Below are positions 41,671-51,600 of a stretch of DNA of 64,000 bases, one piece after another. The DNA comes from Anaspis maculata. Its lineage: Eukaryota > Arthropoda > Insecta > Coleoptera > Scraptiidae. The stretch spans positions 123,321,050 to 123,385,049 of the forward strand of contig OX421961.1 of assembly GCA_949128115.1 (NCBI GenBank). Direction: 5' to 3'. A model generated the notes under the pieces. The model searched no databases and had not been told where the DNA came from. It was given only the letters and a program-made list of their open reading frames with translations. Positions within the stretch are counted from its first letter, which is position 1; every line of letters starts with the position of its first letter. The translations under genes and the position numbers were made by a program.

Positions 41671-41744
41671 TATAAAGTATCTTTTGTAACAAACACCAAA
41701 TCCTACCATCATGAAAAGGTTTTCCTGATTACACCAAAAATAAA
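41671..41744 (+). promoter_or_regulatory. LTR TATA box and poly(A) signal (5' LTR)
   Basis: TATAAA at 41671-41676 is followed by AATAAA at 41739-41744. The 3' LTR has the same pair at 48017-48022 and 48085-48090. Transcription should start about 30 bp after TATA, and the 3' LTR AATAAA should end the transcript, giving a short R region. The foldback lies well upstream and leaves this core promoter intact. Confidence 0.65.
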
Positions 41745-41906
41745 GAAATCAGGTGGCGCCCAGTTTAAAGACTATACATTATCTGACGGTAAGTACCTAC
41801 AAAAATAAACACTAATATCCACGACCCCTCTACACGACGAAAAGCTGCCGCGCTGAACCTTTTTTTTAAATTTCAACAGAGAAAACAAAAAAAAGGCTAC
41901 AAAAAA

Positions 41907-41924
41907 TGGCGCACAACGTGCTGG
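41907..41924 (+). other. Primer binding site (candidate)
   Basis: TGGCGCACAACGTGCTGG begins five bases after the 5' LTR end and starts with the TGG expected to pair with a tRNA CCA end. I have not identified the tRNA. The stretch from here to the gag start at 42058 is an untranslated leader with no other feature seen. Confidence 0.75.
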
Positions 41925-42057
41925 CCCGAGTGTTTATTCTTTAAGTCAGGAAATGTATACTACTGAATTTTCTTGTAACTTCCCTAACTAGTCAAATCTT
42001 TAAAATTTTGTAGGAATTTGTGTTTGTTATCAGATCATATTTGAAATAAGTTTCAAC

Positions 42058-43398
42058 ATGGATGAACATTTTCAAATAAGACATCTTTTGATTGAAGAAA
42101 TCGATTATGAACTCAAAATTAGAAAAATAATAACAACAAAGCCGCGAGCAGACAAAAACAAAATTTTGGCAAGACTTTTAGAGAAAGAAGAAAAAGGGGC
42201 TAAGAATATTATTGACCTAGAGTTGTATCTTGCTGATTTTGATATCGATGAAGAACGCGAAGCGATCACGAAGACTATTGAAAGTATTGCTACAGCGATA
42301 ATAGATTTCGAAGGCGACCTAGCAGATTCTCTTTTTGCAAGAATAAAGTCACGTCTAGCTCACGTTACCGGTCGCGTCAATCGTTTGCCTGAAGTTGACG
42401 ACGAGGATTTAAACAGACAAATTCAAGAGTTTAAACTCGAACAATATGCTACGTGCCTGCATCTTGACGCTGAAATCCATTTGAAAGTTCAGGTCGTTCC
42501 TTTAAGTCAGGTACAGTCAAACGTTTCAATTCCTTCCAATTCCGCTACTCCCAATCCACAACCACCTGTAATTGTGACGTGCTCCCGAAAACCCAAAATA
42601 CATGAATGGGGAATCAAATTCAAGGGTGAGTCTCGTCATGTCTATGATTTCCTAGAAAGAGTTTCAGAGCTTGCACTTGCACGAAAAGTTAGTGACGATG
42701 ATCTCTTTGATTCCGCTACAGAGTTATTTGAAGGTGATGCCTTGATGTGGTTTCGCAGCATCAAAACAATTGTCAAAGATTGGCCAACTTTAGTCACTCA
42801 AATCAAAGTTGATTTCCTACCACCAAACGCGGAAGATGACGTTTGGGAACAAATAAGGGGTAACAAACAACGTAAAGGTGAGCCCATCACGATTTTTGTA
42901 GCTAAATTTCAAAACTTGTTTTCAAGATTACCTCGTGCGGTCTGCGACGCTACCAAAATCAAATATATTCGTCGTAATTTATTGCCTGAATACGTGACCC
43001 AACTTGCTCTTTCGGAGGTGCAAACCATAAATGAACTAATTGTGTTAGTAAGAAAATTGGAAGAAGCCAATTATCAATTGAACAAGAAAAGTTCTCAGAC
43101 ACCTGTTCGATTGAATGAAACGTACCTGCCTGAAGTCAATTTCATTGCTTCACAATCACGACCTTCCGGCCAAAACAGTTCCTACAGTGACAAAAAACCA
43201 AGTTCGCATCATCAAAGTAATGAAAGCAAACCAGTTGTTGTTCTTTCCAATTCCTCAAATCCTACTGTCACCTGTTGGAATTGCAATAAGAAAAATCACG
43301 TGTTTTCTGAGTGCCGTCAGTCACGGAAGAAATTTTGCTATCGGTGTGGTTTACCAAACGTCACAGTAAAAACGTGCACCAAATGTTCAAAAAACTAA
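42058..43398 (+). CDS. gag: Gag polyprotein of the LTR retrotransposon
   Basis: This 446-aa structural protein should form the particle and bind element RNA in the cytoplasm. The N-terminal part is charged and helical. Residues about 180-345 look like a retrotransposon capsid domain (WGIKFKGES, DALMWFRSI, FLPPNAEDDVWEQI, GEPITIFVAKFQ). The C-terminus has a canonical CCHC zinc knuckle at residues 406-419 (CWNC, then H and C at the expected spacing). A second knuckle at 427-440 has valine where histidine is expected, so it may not bind zinc normally. The ATG at 42058 is the first in frame after the leader (context AACATGG). The stop at 43396 lies immediately after a slippery heptamer, so a fraction of ribosomes should continue into pol. 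No internal stop or frameshift is seen. Confidence 0.95.
   Translation: MDEHFQIRHLLIEEIDYELKIRKIITTKPRADKNKILARLLEKEEKGAKNIIDLELYLADFDIDEEREAITKTIESIATAIIDFEGDLADSLFARIKSRLAHVTGRVNRLPEVDDEDLNRQIQEFKLEQYATCLHLDAEIHLKVQVVPLSQVQSNVSIPSNSATPNPQPPVIVTCSRKPKIHEWGIKFKGESRHVYDFLERVSELALARKVSDDDLFDSATELFEGDALMWFRSIKTIVKDWPTLVTQIKVDFLPPNAEDDVWEQIRGNKQRKGEPITIFVAKFQNLFSRLPRAVCDATKIKYIRRNLLPEYVTQLALSEVQTINELIVLVRKLEEANYQLNKKSSQTPVRLNETYLPEVNFIASQSRPSGQNSSYSDKKPSSHHQSNESKPVVVLSNSSNPTVTCWNCNKKNHVFSECRQSRKKFCYRCGLPNVTVKTCTKCSKN
43389..43395 (+). promoter_or_regulatory. -1 ribosomal frameshift site (A AAA AAC)
   Basis: In gag frame the codons read AAA AAC TAA, preceded by A, giving the classic X XXY YYZ heptamer directly before the stop. 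A -1 slip places the next codon at 43395, exactly in the pol frame. Eight bases downstream a small imperfect stem can form (43404-43411 with 43428-43434: CGC/GCG and GAGT/ACTC with a bulge), at a typical distance for a stimulatory structure. Confidence 0.85.
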
Positions 43399-46300
43399 AT
43401 TATCGCAGAGTCCGAAATGGCCAACGAACTCGCGTTTTCATTCAGGCCAATAAAACAAGAAAATCTTTGTCTCCTGAACAAATATCGCATATCCTTTTTG
43501 TCAAAAATTATTTTAAAAATTCAACAGAAAAACAACCAATTCGCGAAATAGCACCTTTCTTTACTAAACATAATTTCGACAGTCGACCTTACGTTTCGGT
43601 GAAGTTGTTTGATTTAGAGATCAATGCTCTTTTAGATTCAGGTGCCACCACATCAATAGTAGGTAAAGGTGGTGTTGAAATTTTAGAAAAGCTCCAGATA
43701 AGAATCAATCCTTCAATTATAAAAACAGTAATTATCGCAAATGGTGATCCACAGACTGTAAAAGGAATCGTAGATTTACCAATAACTATTAACTCTTGCT
43801 GTCGAGTCATACAGGCTTTAATCGTTCCATCACTACAACACAATTTTATTTTTGGAATTAATTTTGCCAGACAATTTGCTCTTTTGATTGATTTTGCTAA
43901 AGACACTTGGACCACCCAAAATAAACAGTCACCTGTAGACACCGTCTTTTCTAAAGTTAATTTAGCCTCACTGAATTCCTCAGAAGACTTTACCTCTAGT
44001 CAAAAACAGTCCGTTGACAGAGTGATCAAATCATTTCATGACATTTCCAGTGTGACTATGGGTTTAGGAAAAACAGATAAGATATCAATGCGGATTGATA
44101 CGGGTACTTCGGTTCCTTTCAAGAAGAAACAATATTTATTGTCGCCATACATGTTGAAAATCTTGAACTCTGAGCTTGAGGAAATGATCAATTTAGATGT
44201 CGTCGAACCGAGTAATAGTCCCTATTGTTCACCAGTCCTTTTGGTTAAGAAATCCAATAATGAATATCGATTCTGCTTCGACGGCAGAGCACTGAATGAA
44301 GTTACGGTCCACGACTCGTATCCTTTGCCAAACATTGATCGTATTATCAATATGTTGCGTGATGCTAAATACATTTCATCGATAGACCTACGAAAAGCTT
44401 TCTGGCAAATTCCGTTAGACGAGGAATCACGCCCAAAGACTGCGTTTAGTGTAGCTGGTCGCGGATTATTCCAATTTACTGTCGTTCCGTTCGGTCTTTG
44501 TAATTCCGCTCAAGTCCAACAACGTTTGGTTGATTCTATATTTGGTCCCCGATTTGAACCAAAAGTCTTTACATATCTCGACGACATAATTATTACGTCC
44601 AGTATTTTCGAAGAACACATTGCCCTTCTGAATGAAGTAAGAGATCGCCTAAAAGAAGCAAAGCTTACAATTAACATCGAAAAATGTGAATTTTTCAAAA
44701 CAAATTTAAAATTTTTAGGGTTTATAGTCGGCGAGAATGGTTTAAGAACCGACCCGGATAAAGTGTCCGCGATGATTAACTATCCCCGTCCAACAAACAC
44801 CACAGAAATAAAAAGATTCATCGGAATGTGCTCGTGGTACAGGAGGTTTATTAAAGACTTTTCCACTTTGTTGTCGCCCATCAATGATTTGCTTCGGGGC
44901 AAACGAAAAAAAGAAAGTATCGTATGGAATGTTCAAGCGGAAGAATCGTTCATCAAAATAAAACAGGCTCTTGTTTCAGCTCCTATTCTTTGCCAACCTG
45001 ATTTTACGCAACCATTTGTAATTCAATGTGATGCCTCAGACACAGGTTTAGGCGGTGTTCTGACCCAAGTTCTCGAGGGCGAGGAAAAAGTTATAGCTTA
45101 CGCGAGTCGCTCGTTGACGAGAGCCGAACGTAATTACAGCGTGACACAAAAAGAATGTTTGGCCTTGTTGTTCAATTTAGACCGTTTCCGAGCTTATATC
45201 GAAGGTATTAAATTTACGGTGATCACGGATCATTATTCACTATTATGGTTAAATAACCTAAAAAATCCAACCGGAAAATTAGCGCGTTGGGCAGTAAAGT
45301 TGAGACAGCATACGTTCGATTTAGTTCACCGCAAAGGGAAGCTTAATGTTGTACCTGACGCTTTGTCTCGCATCCCAAGCGCCGAAGTAGCTATGATCGA
45401 CATCTCTTTAGAACAGCTTGAACCATGGTATCAAACTTTACGAGAAAAAATTCTAACGAGTCCAGAATCATACCTCCAGTGGAGAGTAGAAGGTGGAGTT
45501 ATCTACAAGTTCGCACCTTCGCGGTCGCCTGTCAAAACAAACATTAACGACTGGAAAATCGTAGTTCCAAAGTATCTTCGGAAAAACGTAATCAAAGAAG
45601 CACACGATCCTCCTACCTCTGGACATTTCGGGTTTTTTAAAACTATAGCGCGTATATCCGAAAATTACTATTGGCCAAAATTAAAAAATGACGTCCTAGC
45701 TTATATTAGATCTTGCGAAGTATGCGGTTCGCAAAAATTATCCAATACTGCTAGAATGGGACTCATGGGTAAGGAGAAAGTAGTGAAGTTTCCATGGCAA
45801 ACCATAGCGATTGATATTATCGGTCCATTTCCTCGATCTCGTCATGGCAATTCATATTTACTCGTTGTCGGAGATTGGTTCACTAAATACACTCTAATTC
45901 ACCCGCTACGTAAAGCAAAGGCCGAGCCTATCGTTAAATTTTTGGAAAACGAAGTATTCCTGACGTATGGTGTTCCTGAATTCGTTATATGTGACAACGC
46001 CACACAGTTTACTAGTTCAATCTTTAAAAACTTAGTTAAGAAGTACGATTCACGAATTCGGTTTTCTCCCCGTTACGCGCCACAGTGTAATTTTGTTGAA
46101 CGCAACAATAAGACTGTTGGTCAAGTTCTTAGATGTTACATGAGGGAACACAAAGATTGGGATAAAGAGTTGAATAAAATTCGCCAAGCAATCAATACCG
46201 CAAAACATGAGATAACTGGTTATTCACCAGCATTTCTAAATTTTGGACGCCAAGTACCACTTTCCGGACGGTATTATAACAATCTGACTTCTACCGAAAG

Positions 46301-46655
46301 TTTGGAATTAACTCCCGGAAATCGAGATGAGTACGTAAATGACCTTAAGGGTTTAAAGGAAATTTTCGAAGATGTTCAGAAAAAGTTGCACAATGCATAC
46401 GAACGTAACGTCAATACCTATAATCTACGTAAACGTGATGTTACATTTGAAGAAGGTAATATGGTTTGGCGACGCAATAAAATACTCTCGAATGCAGCAA
46501 ATCAATTTACTTCTAAATTGGCACCGAAATTTATACCTTGTACAGTTGTTAAGAAAATTTCTAAGTTAGTTTATTCGCTTCGAAATGCTGATGGTTCTGA
46601 CGCAGGCCAATGGCATATTAAGGATTTAAAACCTTATTTTAACTCAAGCGAATAG
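43395..46655 (+). CDS. pol: Pol polyprotein: protease, RT, RNase H, integrase
   Basis: The frame is open from 43311 but has no ATG at its opening, so it is expected to be made as a Gag-Pol fusion entering at 43395. Domain order: aspartic protease with DSGA (Asp at 43635); reverse transcriptase with FDGRALNE, VPFGLCNS and the catalytic YLDD at 44574-44585; RNase H with DAS (Asp at 45030) and TDHYSL; integrase with an HHCC zinc finger (HDPPTSGH ... CEVC) and DDE residues at 45813, 45993 and 46098. The last D and E are separated by 34 residues, one fewer than the usual 35. The C-terminal tail (KLAPKFIPCTVV, then KDLKPYF) resembles the GPY/F module. There is no chromodomain. All catalytic motifs are present and no stop interrupts 1,087 codons, so the enzyme looks functional. 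Confidence 0.96.
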   Translation, partial: LNYRRVRNGQRTRVFIQANKTRKSLSPEQISHILFVKNYFKNSTEKQPIREIAPFFTKHNFDSRPYVSVKLFDLEINALLDSGATTSIVGKGGVEILEKLQIRINPSIIKTVIIANGDPQTVKGIVDLPITINSCCRVIQALIVPSLQHNFIFGINFARQFALLIDFAKDTWTTQNKQSPVDTVFSKVNLASLNSSEDFTSSQKQSVDRVIKSFHDISSVTMGLGKTDKISMRIDTGTSVPFKKKQYLLSPYMLKILNSELEEMINLDVVEPSNSPYCSPVLLVKKSNNEYRFCFDGRALNEVTVHDSYPLPNIDRIINMLRDAKYISSIDLRKAFWQIPLDEESRPKTAFSVAGRGLFQFTVVPFGLCNSAQVQQRLVDSIFGPRFEPKVFTYLDDIIITSSIFEEHIALLNEVRDRLKEAKLTINIEKCEFFKTNLKFLGFIVGENGLRTDPDKVSAMINYPRPTNTTEIKRFIGMCSWYRRFIKDFSTLLSPINDLLRGKRKKESIVWNVQAEESFIKIKQALVSAPILCQPDFTQPFVIQCDASDTGLGGVLTQVLEGEEKVIAYASRSLTRAERNYSVTQKECLALLFNLDRFRAYIEGIKFTVITDHYSLLWLNNLKNPTGKLARWAVKLRQHTFDLVHRKGKLNVVPDALSRIPSAEVAMIDISLEQLEPWYQTLREKILTSPESYLQWRVEGGVIYKFAPSRSPVKTNINDWKIVVPKYLRKNVIKEAHDPPTSGHFGFFKTIARISENYYWPKLKNDVLAYIRSCEVCGSQKLSNTARMGLMGKEKVVKFPWQTIAIDIIGPFPRSRHGNSYLLVVGDWFTKYTLIHPLRKAKAEPIVKFLENEVFLTYGVPEFVICDNATQFTSSIFKNLVKKYDSRIRFSPRYAPQCNFVERNNKTVGQVLRCYMREHKDWDKELNKIRQAINTAKHEITGYSPAFLNFGRQVPLSGRYYNNLTSTESLELTPGNRDEYVNDLKGLKEIFEDVQKKLHNAYERNVNTYNLRKRDVTFEEGNMVWRRNKILSNAANQFTSKLAPKFIPCTVVKKISKLVYSLRNADGSDAGQWHIKDLKPYFNSSE

Positions 46656-47018
46656 TTTATACAGTTAGTGTTGTACATATTTCTCTAGGTTTTAGCATCT
46701 TATTAGCATAAAATAAGTCGTTTAGTCCCTACTTATGTTCCTATTTCATACCTTACAGAGAATTAGGTCCACAAAAGCCTAACTCTTTGAGTTTTCTTTC
46801 GATCATGTTCTGGTATAAGTCATTCCTGATTTTGACATTTCACGATTTTAACTTTACTGATTATGACCCCTTCCTGGGCGTTTGATACGCGTAGATATCA
46901 TAAAATCCAGAATCATTGTGTTGTACCTATTGATGTTAATAAGTTCTTTGTAAGTTATGAATACTGAAGCTAAGAAATAAACTACTGTGTAGTTTATTTA
47001 TTTTTTCGAAGGGGGTAT
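46656..47018 (+). other. 3' untranslated region and polypurine tract
   Basis: These 363 bp between the pol stop and the 3' LTR hold no open frame of note and no env. The last bases contain the purine run GAAGGGGG (47008-47015), three bases before the LTR, the expected primer for plus-strand synthesis. Confidence 0.85.
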
Positions 47019-48248
47019 TGTAGCATTCCAAAATCTAATATAGAATAAATTTACTAAGTAGGCACATTAGACGTCATGAGGAGAGTGACAAAAGTCAAGT
47101 ATTTATTTCGAGGATTTTTCATCAAAATTTAGGTAGGCGATGCGAAAAGTTTTGAAGGGAAATAATAAATAAGAAAAATTAGATACGTCAGATTTGGAAC
47201 TTTCGAGCGTTTTCGAGACTTTTTGTGCAACCCATCCCTCTGTTCGAGGTATGTACATTTTAAATTACTTAGGAAATAACTTATTAGTACAATTTTAGGG
47301 TGCATGGTATGGGACATGATATGCCAGGCCATTGATGTTGAGAAAGTAACGCACATGGCTCTGTTTCTGCCACAAGCGAACGTCTAGAACGAAACCGCAA
47401 AGTAACTTGCCCAGCGTTCGGCGTGAATTGGCGCTGTTTCTTCTTTACCTCTGTTATCTCTTCGGCTACCGTTAACGTCAGCAGCTGCGCTGCATTCTGC
47501 CTTGATCTCTTGGTGATCGTCCCGTGATCTACCGTTTATCATCAGCAGTGCATGCAATTGATAATTATCGTGCCACTGGACTACCGTTGCCGTCGGCCGT
47601 GCCGTATTCTTTTGACGGTGAAACCAAACTGATAATAATTATTGTACATAATCTTTTCTTCAAAATTCTCCTAGACGTCCGTTTCATCCTTTTTCATCAT
47701 TTTTTTATCTGTACAAATTCATAAAATCATATTTAGGTATTTATCCGAGAACAGGTATCAATTGGTTGGAAGAAGGTAAGTCCAAAGCTCAGCTATTAAA
47801 AGGTAAACCGATATTATCGATCGATCAATAATAATAAGTCAAAATACCTTAAGAGTTAAGTTACCTGGTGAACTCTGCCTAAATCCCATCAATTTAAGCC
47901 TAAACTATATCTTGGTTTTTACCTACCTCTCATCATTCATCCTTTTGTAATATAGTTCCTGAAACTTATTCCTGTAAATATTTGTCATACGTTTCATAAA
48001 CAACAATTATTTATTGTATAAAGTATCTTTTGTAACAAACACCAAATCCTACCATCATGAAAAGGTTTTCCTGATTACACCAAAAATAAAGAAATCAGGT
48101 GGCGCCCAGTTTAAAGACTATACATTATCTGACGGTAAGTACCTACAAAAATAAACACTAATATCCACGACCCCTCTACACGACGAAAAGCTGCCGCGCT
48201 GAACCTTTTTTTTTTAATTTCAACAGAGAAAACAAAAAAAAGGCTACA
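47019..48248 (+). repeat. 3' LTR, uninterrupted
   Basis: 1,230 bp beginning TGTAGCATTCC and ending GGCTACA. It carries TATAAA at 48017-48022 and AATAAA at 48085-48090. It is the intact reference for the interrupted 5' LTR and is followed directly by the GCGT target duplication at 48249-48252. Confidence 0.97.
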
Positions 48249-48639
48249 GCGTTTGGAACAAGTAGCTGCCAACTTCGAAAGTGGTGACCGATCGTTTCAA
48301 AAGTCACGTGGGTTGAAGCCTGGAGTCACGTGGGATGAAGCCTGAAGTCACGTGGGTTGGAGCCTGGAGTCACGTGGGTTCAAACCTGAACTTTTTGGAT
48401 GACAATTTCGTCATTTTTCTTGATATTTGTGTTCGTTCGTCAGATGATGCGTTTGGAACAAGTAGCTGCCAACTCCAAAAGTGGTGACCGATCGTTTTAA
48501 AAGTCACGTGAATTGAAGCCTGGAGTCACGTGAGTTGAAGCCTGAAGTCACGTGAGTTGAAGCCTGAAGTCACGTGGGTTGAAGCCTGAAGTCACGTGAG
48601 TTGAAGCCTGAAGTCACGTGGGTTTAAACCTGAACTTTT

Positions 48640-51600
48640 TGGATAACAATTGTGTCTTTTCTTCTATATTTGTGTTCGTTCGTCAGATGTTGCGTTTGGA
48701 ACAGGTGGCTGCCAACTTCGAAAGTGGTGACCGATCGTTTCAAAAGTCACGTGGGTTGAAGCCTGGAGGCACGTGGGTTGAAGCCTGAAGTCACGTGGGT
48801 TGGAGCCTGGAGTCACGTGGGTTCAAACCAGAACTTTTTGGATGACAATTTCGTCATTTTTTTTTATATTTGTGTTCGTTCATCAGATGATGCGTTTGGA
48901 ACAAGTAGCTGCCAACTCCAAAAGTGGTGACCGATCGTTTTAAAAGTCACGTGGGTTGAAGCCTGGAGTCACGTGAGTTGAAGCCTGAAGTCACGTGAGT
49001 TGAAGCCTGGAGTCACGTGGGTTGAAGCCTGAAGTCACGTGAGTTGAAGCCTGAAGTCACGTGGGTTTGAACCTGAACTTTTTGGATAACAATTGTGTCT
49101 TTTCTTCTATATTTGTGTTCGTTCGTCAGATGTTGCGTTTGGAACAAGTAGCTGCCAACAGCCAACATCAAAAGTGGTGACCGATCGTTTTAAAAGTCAC
49201 GTGGGTTGAAGCCTGAAGTCACGTGGGTTGGAGCCTGGAGTCACGTGGGTTCAAACCTGATCTTTTTGGATAACAATTGTGTCTTTTTTTCTATATTTGT
49301 GTTCGGTCGTCAGATGTTGCGTTTGGAACAAGTAGCTGCCAACTTCGAAAGTGGTGACCAATTGTTTCAAAAGTCACGTGGGTTGAAGCCTGGAGGCACG
49401 TGGGTTGGAGCCTGAAGTCACGTGGGTTGGAGCCTGGGGTCACGTGGGTTCAAACCTAAACTTTTTGGATGACAATTTCGTCATTTTTTTTTTGATATTT
49501 GTGTTCGTTCGTCAGATGATGCGTTTGGAACAAGTAGCTGCCAACTCCAAAAGTGGTGACCGATCGTTTTCAAAGTCACGTGGGTTGAAGCCTGAGGTCA
49601 CGTGGGTTGAAGCTTGGAGTCACGTGGGTTGAAACCTGAACTTTTTGGATAACAATTGTGTCTTTTCTTCTATATTTGTGTTCGTTCGTCAGATGTTGCG
49701 TTTGGAACAAGTAGCTGCCAACTCCAAAAGTGGTGACCGATCGTTTTGAAAGTCACGTGGGTTGGAGCCTGAAGTCGAGTGGGTTGAAGCCTGAAGTCAC
49801 GTGGGTTAAAGCCTGAAGTCACGTGGGTTAAAACCTGAACTTTTTGGATAACAATTGTGTCTTTTCTTTTATAATTGTGTTCGTTCGTCAGATGATGCGT
49901 TTGGAACAAGTAGCTGCCAACATCAAAAGTGGTGACCGATCGTTCTAAAAGTCACGTGAGTTGAAGCCTGAAGTCACGTGGGTTGAAGCCTGGAGTCACG
50001 TGGGTTCAAACCTGAACTTTTTGGATAACAATTGTGTCTTTTTTTCTATATTTGTGTTCGTTCGTCAGATGTTGCGTTTGGAACAAGTAGCTGCCAACTT
50101 CGAAAGTGGTGACCGATCGTTTCAAAAGTCACGTGGGTTGAAGCCTGGAGTCACGTGGGTTGAAGCCTGAAGTCACGTGGGTTGGAGCCTGGAGTCACGT
50201 GGGTTCAACCTGAACTTTTTGGATGACAATTTCGTCATTTTTTTTTTATATTTGTGTTCGTTCGTCAGATGATGCGTTCTGAACAAGTAGCTGCCAACTC
50301 CAAAAGTGGTGACCGATCGTTTTGAAAGTCACGTGGGTTGAAGCCTGGAGTCACGTGGGTTGAAGCCTGAAGTCACGTGAGTTGAAGCCTGAAGTCACGT
50401 GGGTTTAAACCTGAACTTTTTGGATAACAATTGTGTCTTTTCTTCTATATTTGTGTTCGTTCGTCATATGTTGCGTTTGGAACAAGTAGCTGCCAACATC
50501 AAAAGTGGTGACCGATCGTTTCAAAAGTCACGTGGGTTGAAGCCTGAAGTCACGTGGGTTGGAGCCTGGAGTCACGTGGGTTCAAACCTGAACTTTTTGG
50601 ATAACAATTGTGTCTTTTTTTCTATATTTGTGTTCGTTCGTCAGATGTTGCGTTTGGAACAAGTAGCTGCCAACTTCGAAAGTGGTGACCGATCGTTTCA
50701 AAAGTCACGTGGGTTGAAGCCTGGAGTCACGTGGGTTCAAGCCTGAAGTCACGTGGGTTGGAGCCTGGAGTCACGTGGGTTCAAACCTGAACTTTTTGGA
50801 TGACAATTTCGTCATTTTTTTTGATATTTGTGTTCGTTCGTCAGATGATGCGTTTGGAACAAGTAGCTGCCAACTCCAAAAGTGGTGACCGATCGTTTTA
50901 AAAGTCACGTGGGTTGAAGCCTGGAGTCACGTGGGTTAAAACCTGAACTTTTTAAATAACAATTGTGTCTTTTTTTCTATATTTGTGTTCGTTCGTCAGA
51001 TGTTGCGTTTGGAACAAGTAGCTGCCAACTTCAAAAGTGGTGACCGATCGTTTCAAAAGTCACGTGAGTTGAAGCCTGGAGCACTTGGGTTGAAGCCTGA
51101 AGTCACGTGAGTTGAAGCCTGAAGTCACGTGGGTTTAAACCTGAACTTTTTGGATAACAATTGTGTCTTTTCTTCTATATTTATGTTCGTTCGTCAGATG
51201 TTGCGTTTGGAACAAGTAGCTGCCAACATCAGAAGTGGTGACCGATCGTTTTAAAAGTCACGTGGGTTGAAGCCTGAAGTCACGTGGGTTGGAGCCTGGA
51301 GTCACGTGGGTTGAAACCTGATCTTTTTGGATAACAATTGTGTCTTTTTTTCTATATTTGTGTTCGTTCGTCAGATGTTGCGTTTGGAACAAGTAGCTGC
51401 CAACTTCGAAAGTGGTGACCGATCGTTTCAAAAGTCACGTGGGTTGAAGCCTGGAGTCACGTGGGTTTAAGCCTGAAGTCACGTGGGTTGGAGCCTGGAG
51501 TCACGTGGGTTCAAACCTGAACTTTTTGGATAACAATTGTGTCTTTTCTTCTATATTTGTGTTCGTTCGTCAGATGTTGCGTTTGGAACAAGTGGCTGCC

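Larger units (their letters stand above)
38466..41901 (+). repeat. 5' LTR, interrupted by a foldback element
   Basis: It starts TGTAGCATTCC and ends AAGGCTACA. Removing the 2,204-bp foldback and its 3-bp duplication leaves 1,229 bp that align to the 3' LTR. Visible differences are one substitution (GTTTTGATGG here, GTTTTGAAGG in the 3' LTR) and a poly-T length change near 41860. The insertion sits upstream of the TATA motif, in U3. Confidence 0.95.
38466..48248 (+). mobile_element. Ty3/Gypsy-type LTR retrotransposon, full length
   Basis: Element order is 5' LTR, primer binding site, gag, pol (protease, reverse transcriptase, RNase H, integrase), polypurine tract, 3' LTR. The RT-before-integrase order places it in Ty3/Gypsy (Metaviridae) rather than Copia. 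LTRs begin TGTAG and end CTACA, and a 4-bp GCGT duplication flanks the element. There is no env: after the pol stop only 363 bp remain before the 3' LTR. The two LTRs differ by only a base or two plus a poly-T length change once the foldback insertion is discounted, so integration was recent. Gag and pol are open, so this copy could be active. I cannot assign the clade from the sequence alone. Confidence 0.97.

Noticed and set aside
41754..41762. TGGCGCCC motif resembling a primer binding site
   Set aside because: It lies inside the LTR (present in both LTRs), whereas the true site must follow the LTR end; 41907-41924 is correctly placed.
41797..41880. Intron-like GGTAAGT ... TTTCAACAG pair in the LTR
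   Set aside because: Both sites are inside U5 and are kept in both LTRs. If removed from the genomic RNA they would be lost on reverse transcription, so regular splicing is unlikely.
46656..47018. Possible env gene after pol
   Set aside because: Only 363 bp remain before the 3' LTR and no reading frame of meaningful length exists there.
47524..47724. 66-aa plus-strand frame in the 3' LTR, with a 62-aa counterpart at 41190-41378 in the 5' LTR
   Set aside because: Without an ATG at the start and lying in regulatory LTR sequence upstream of TATA; not credible as a gene.
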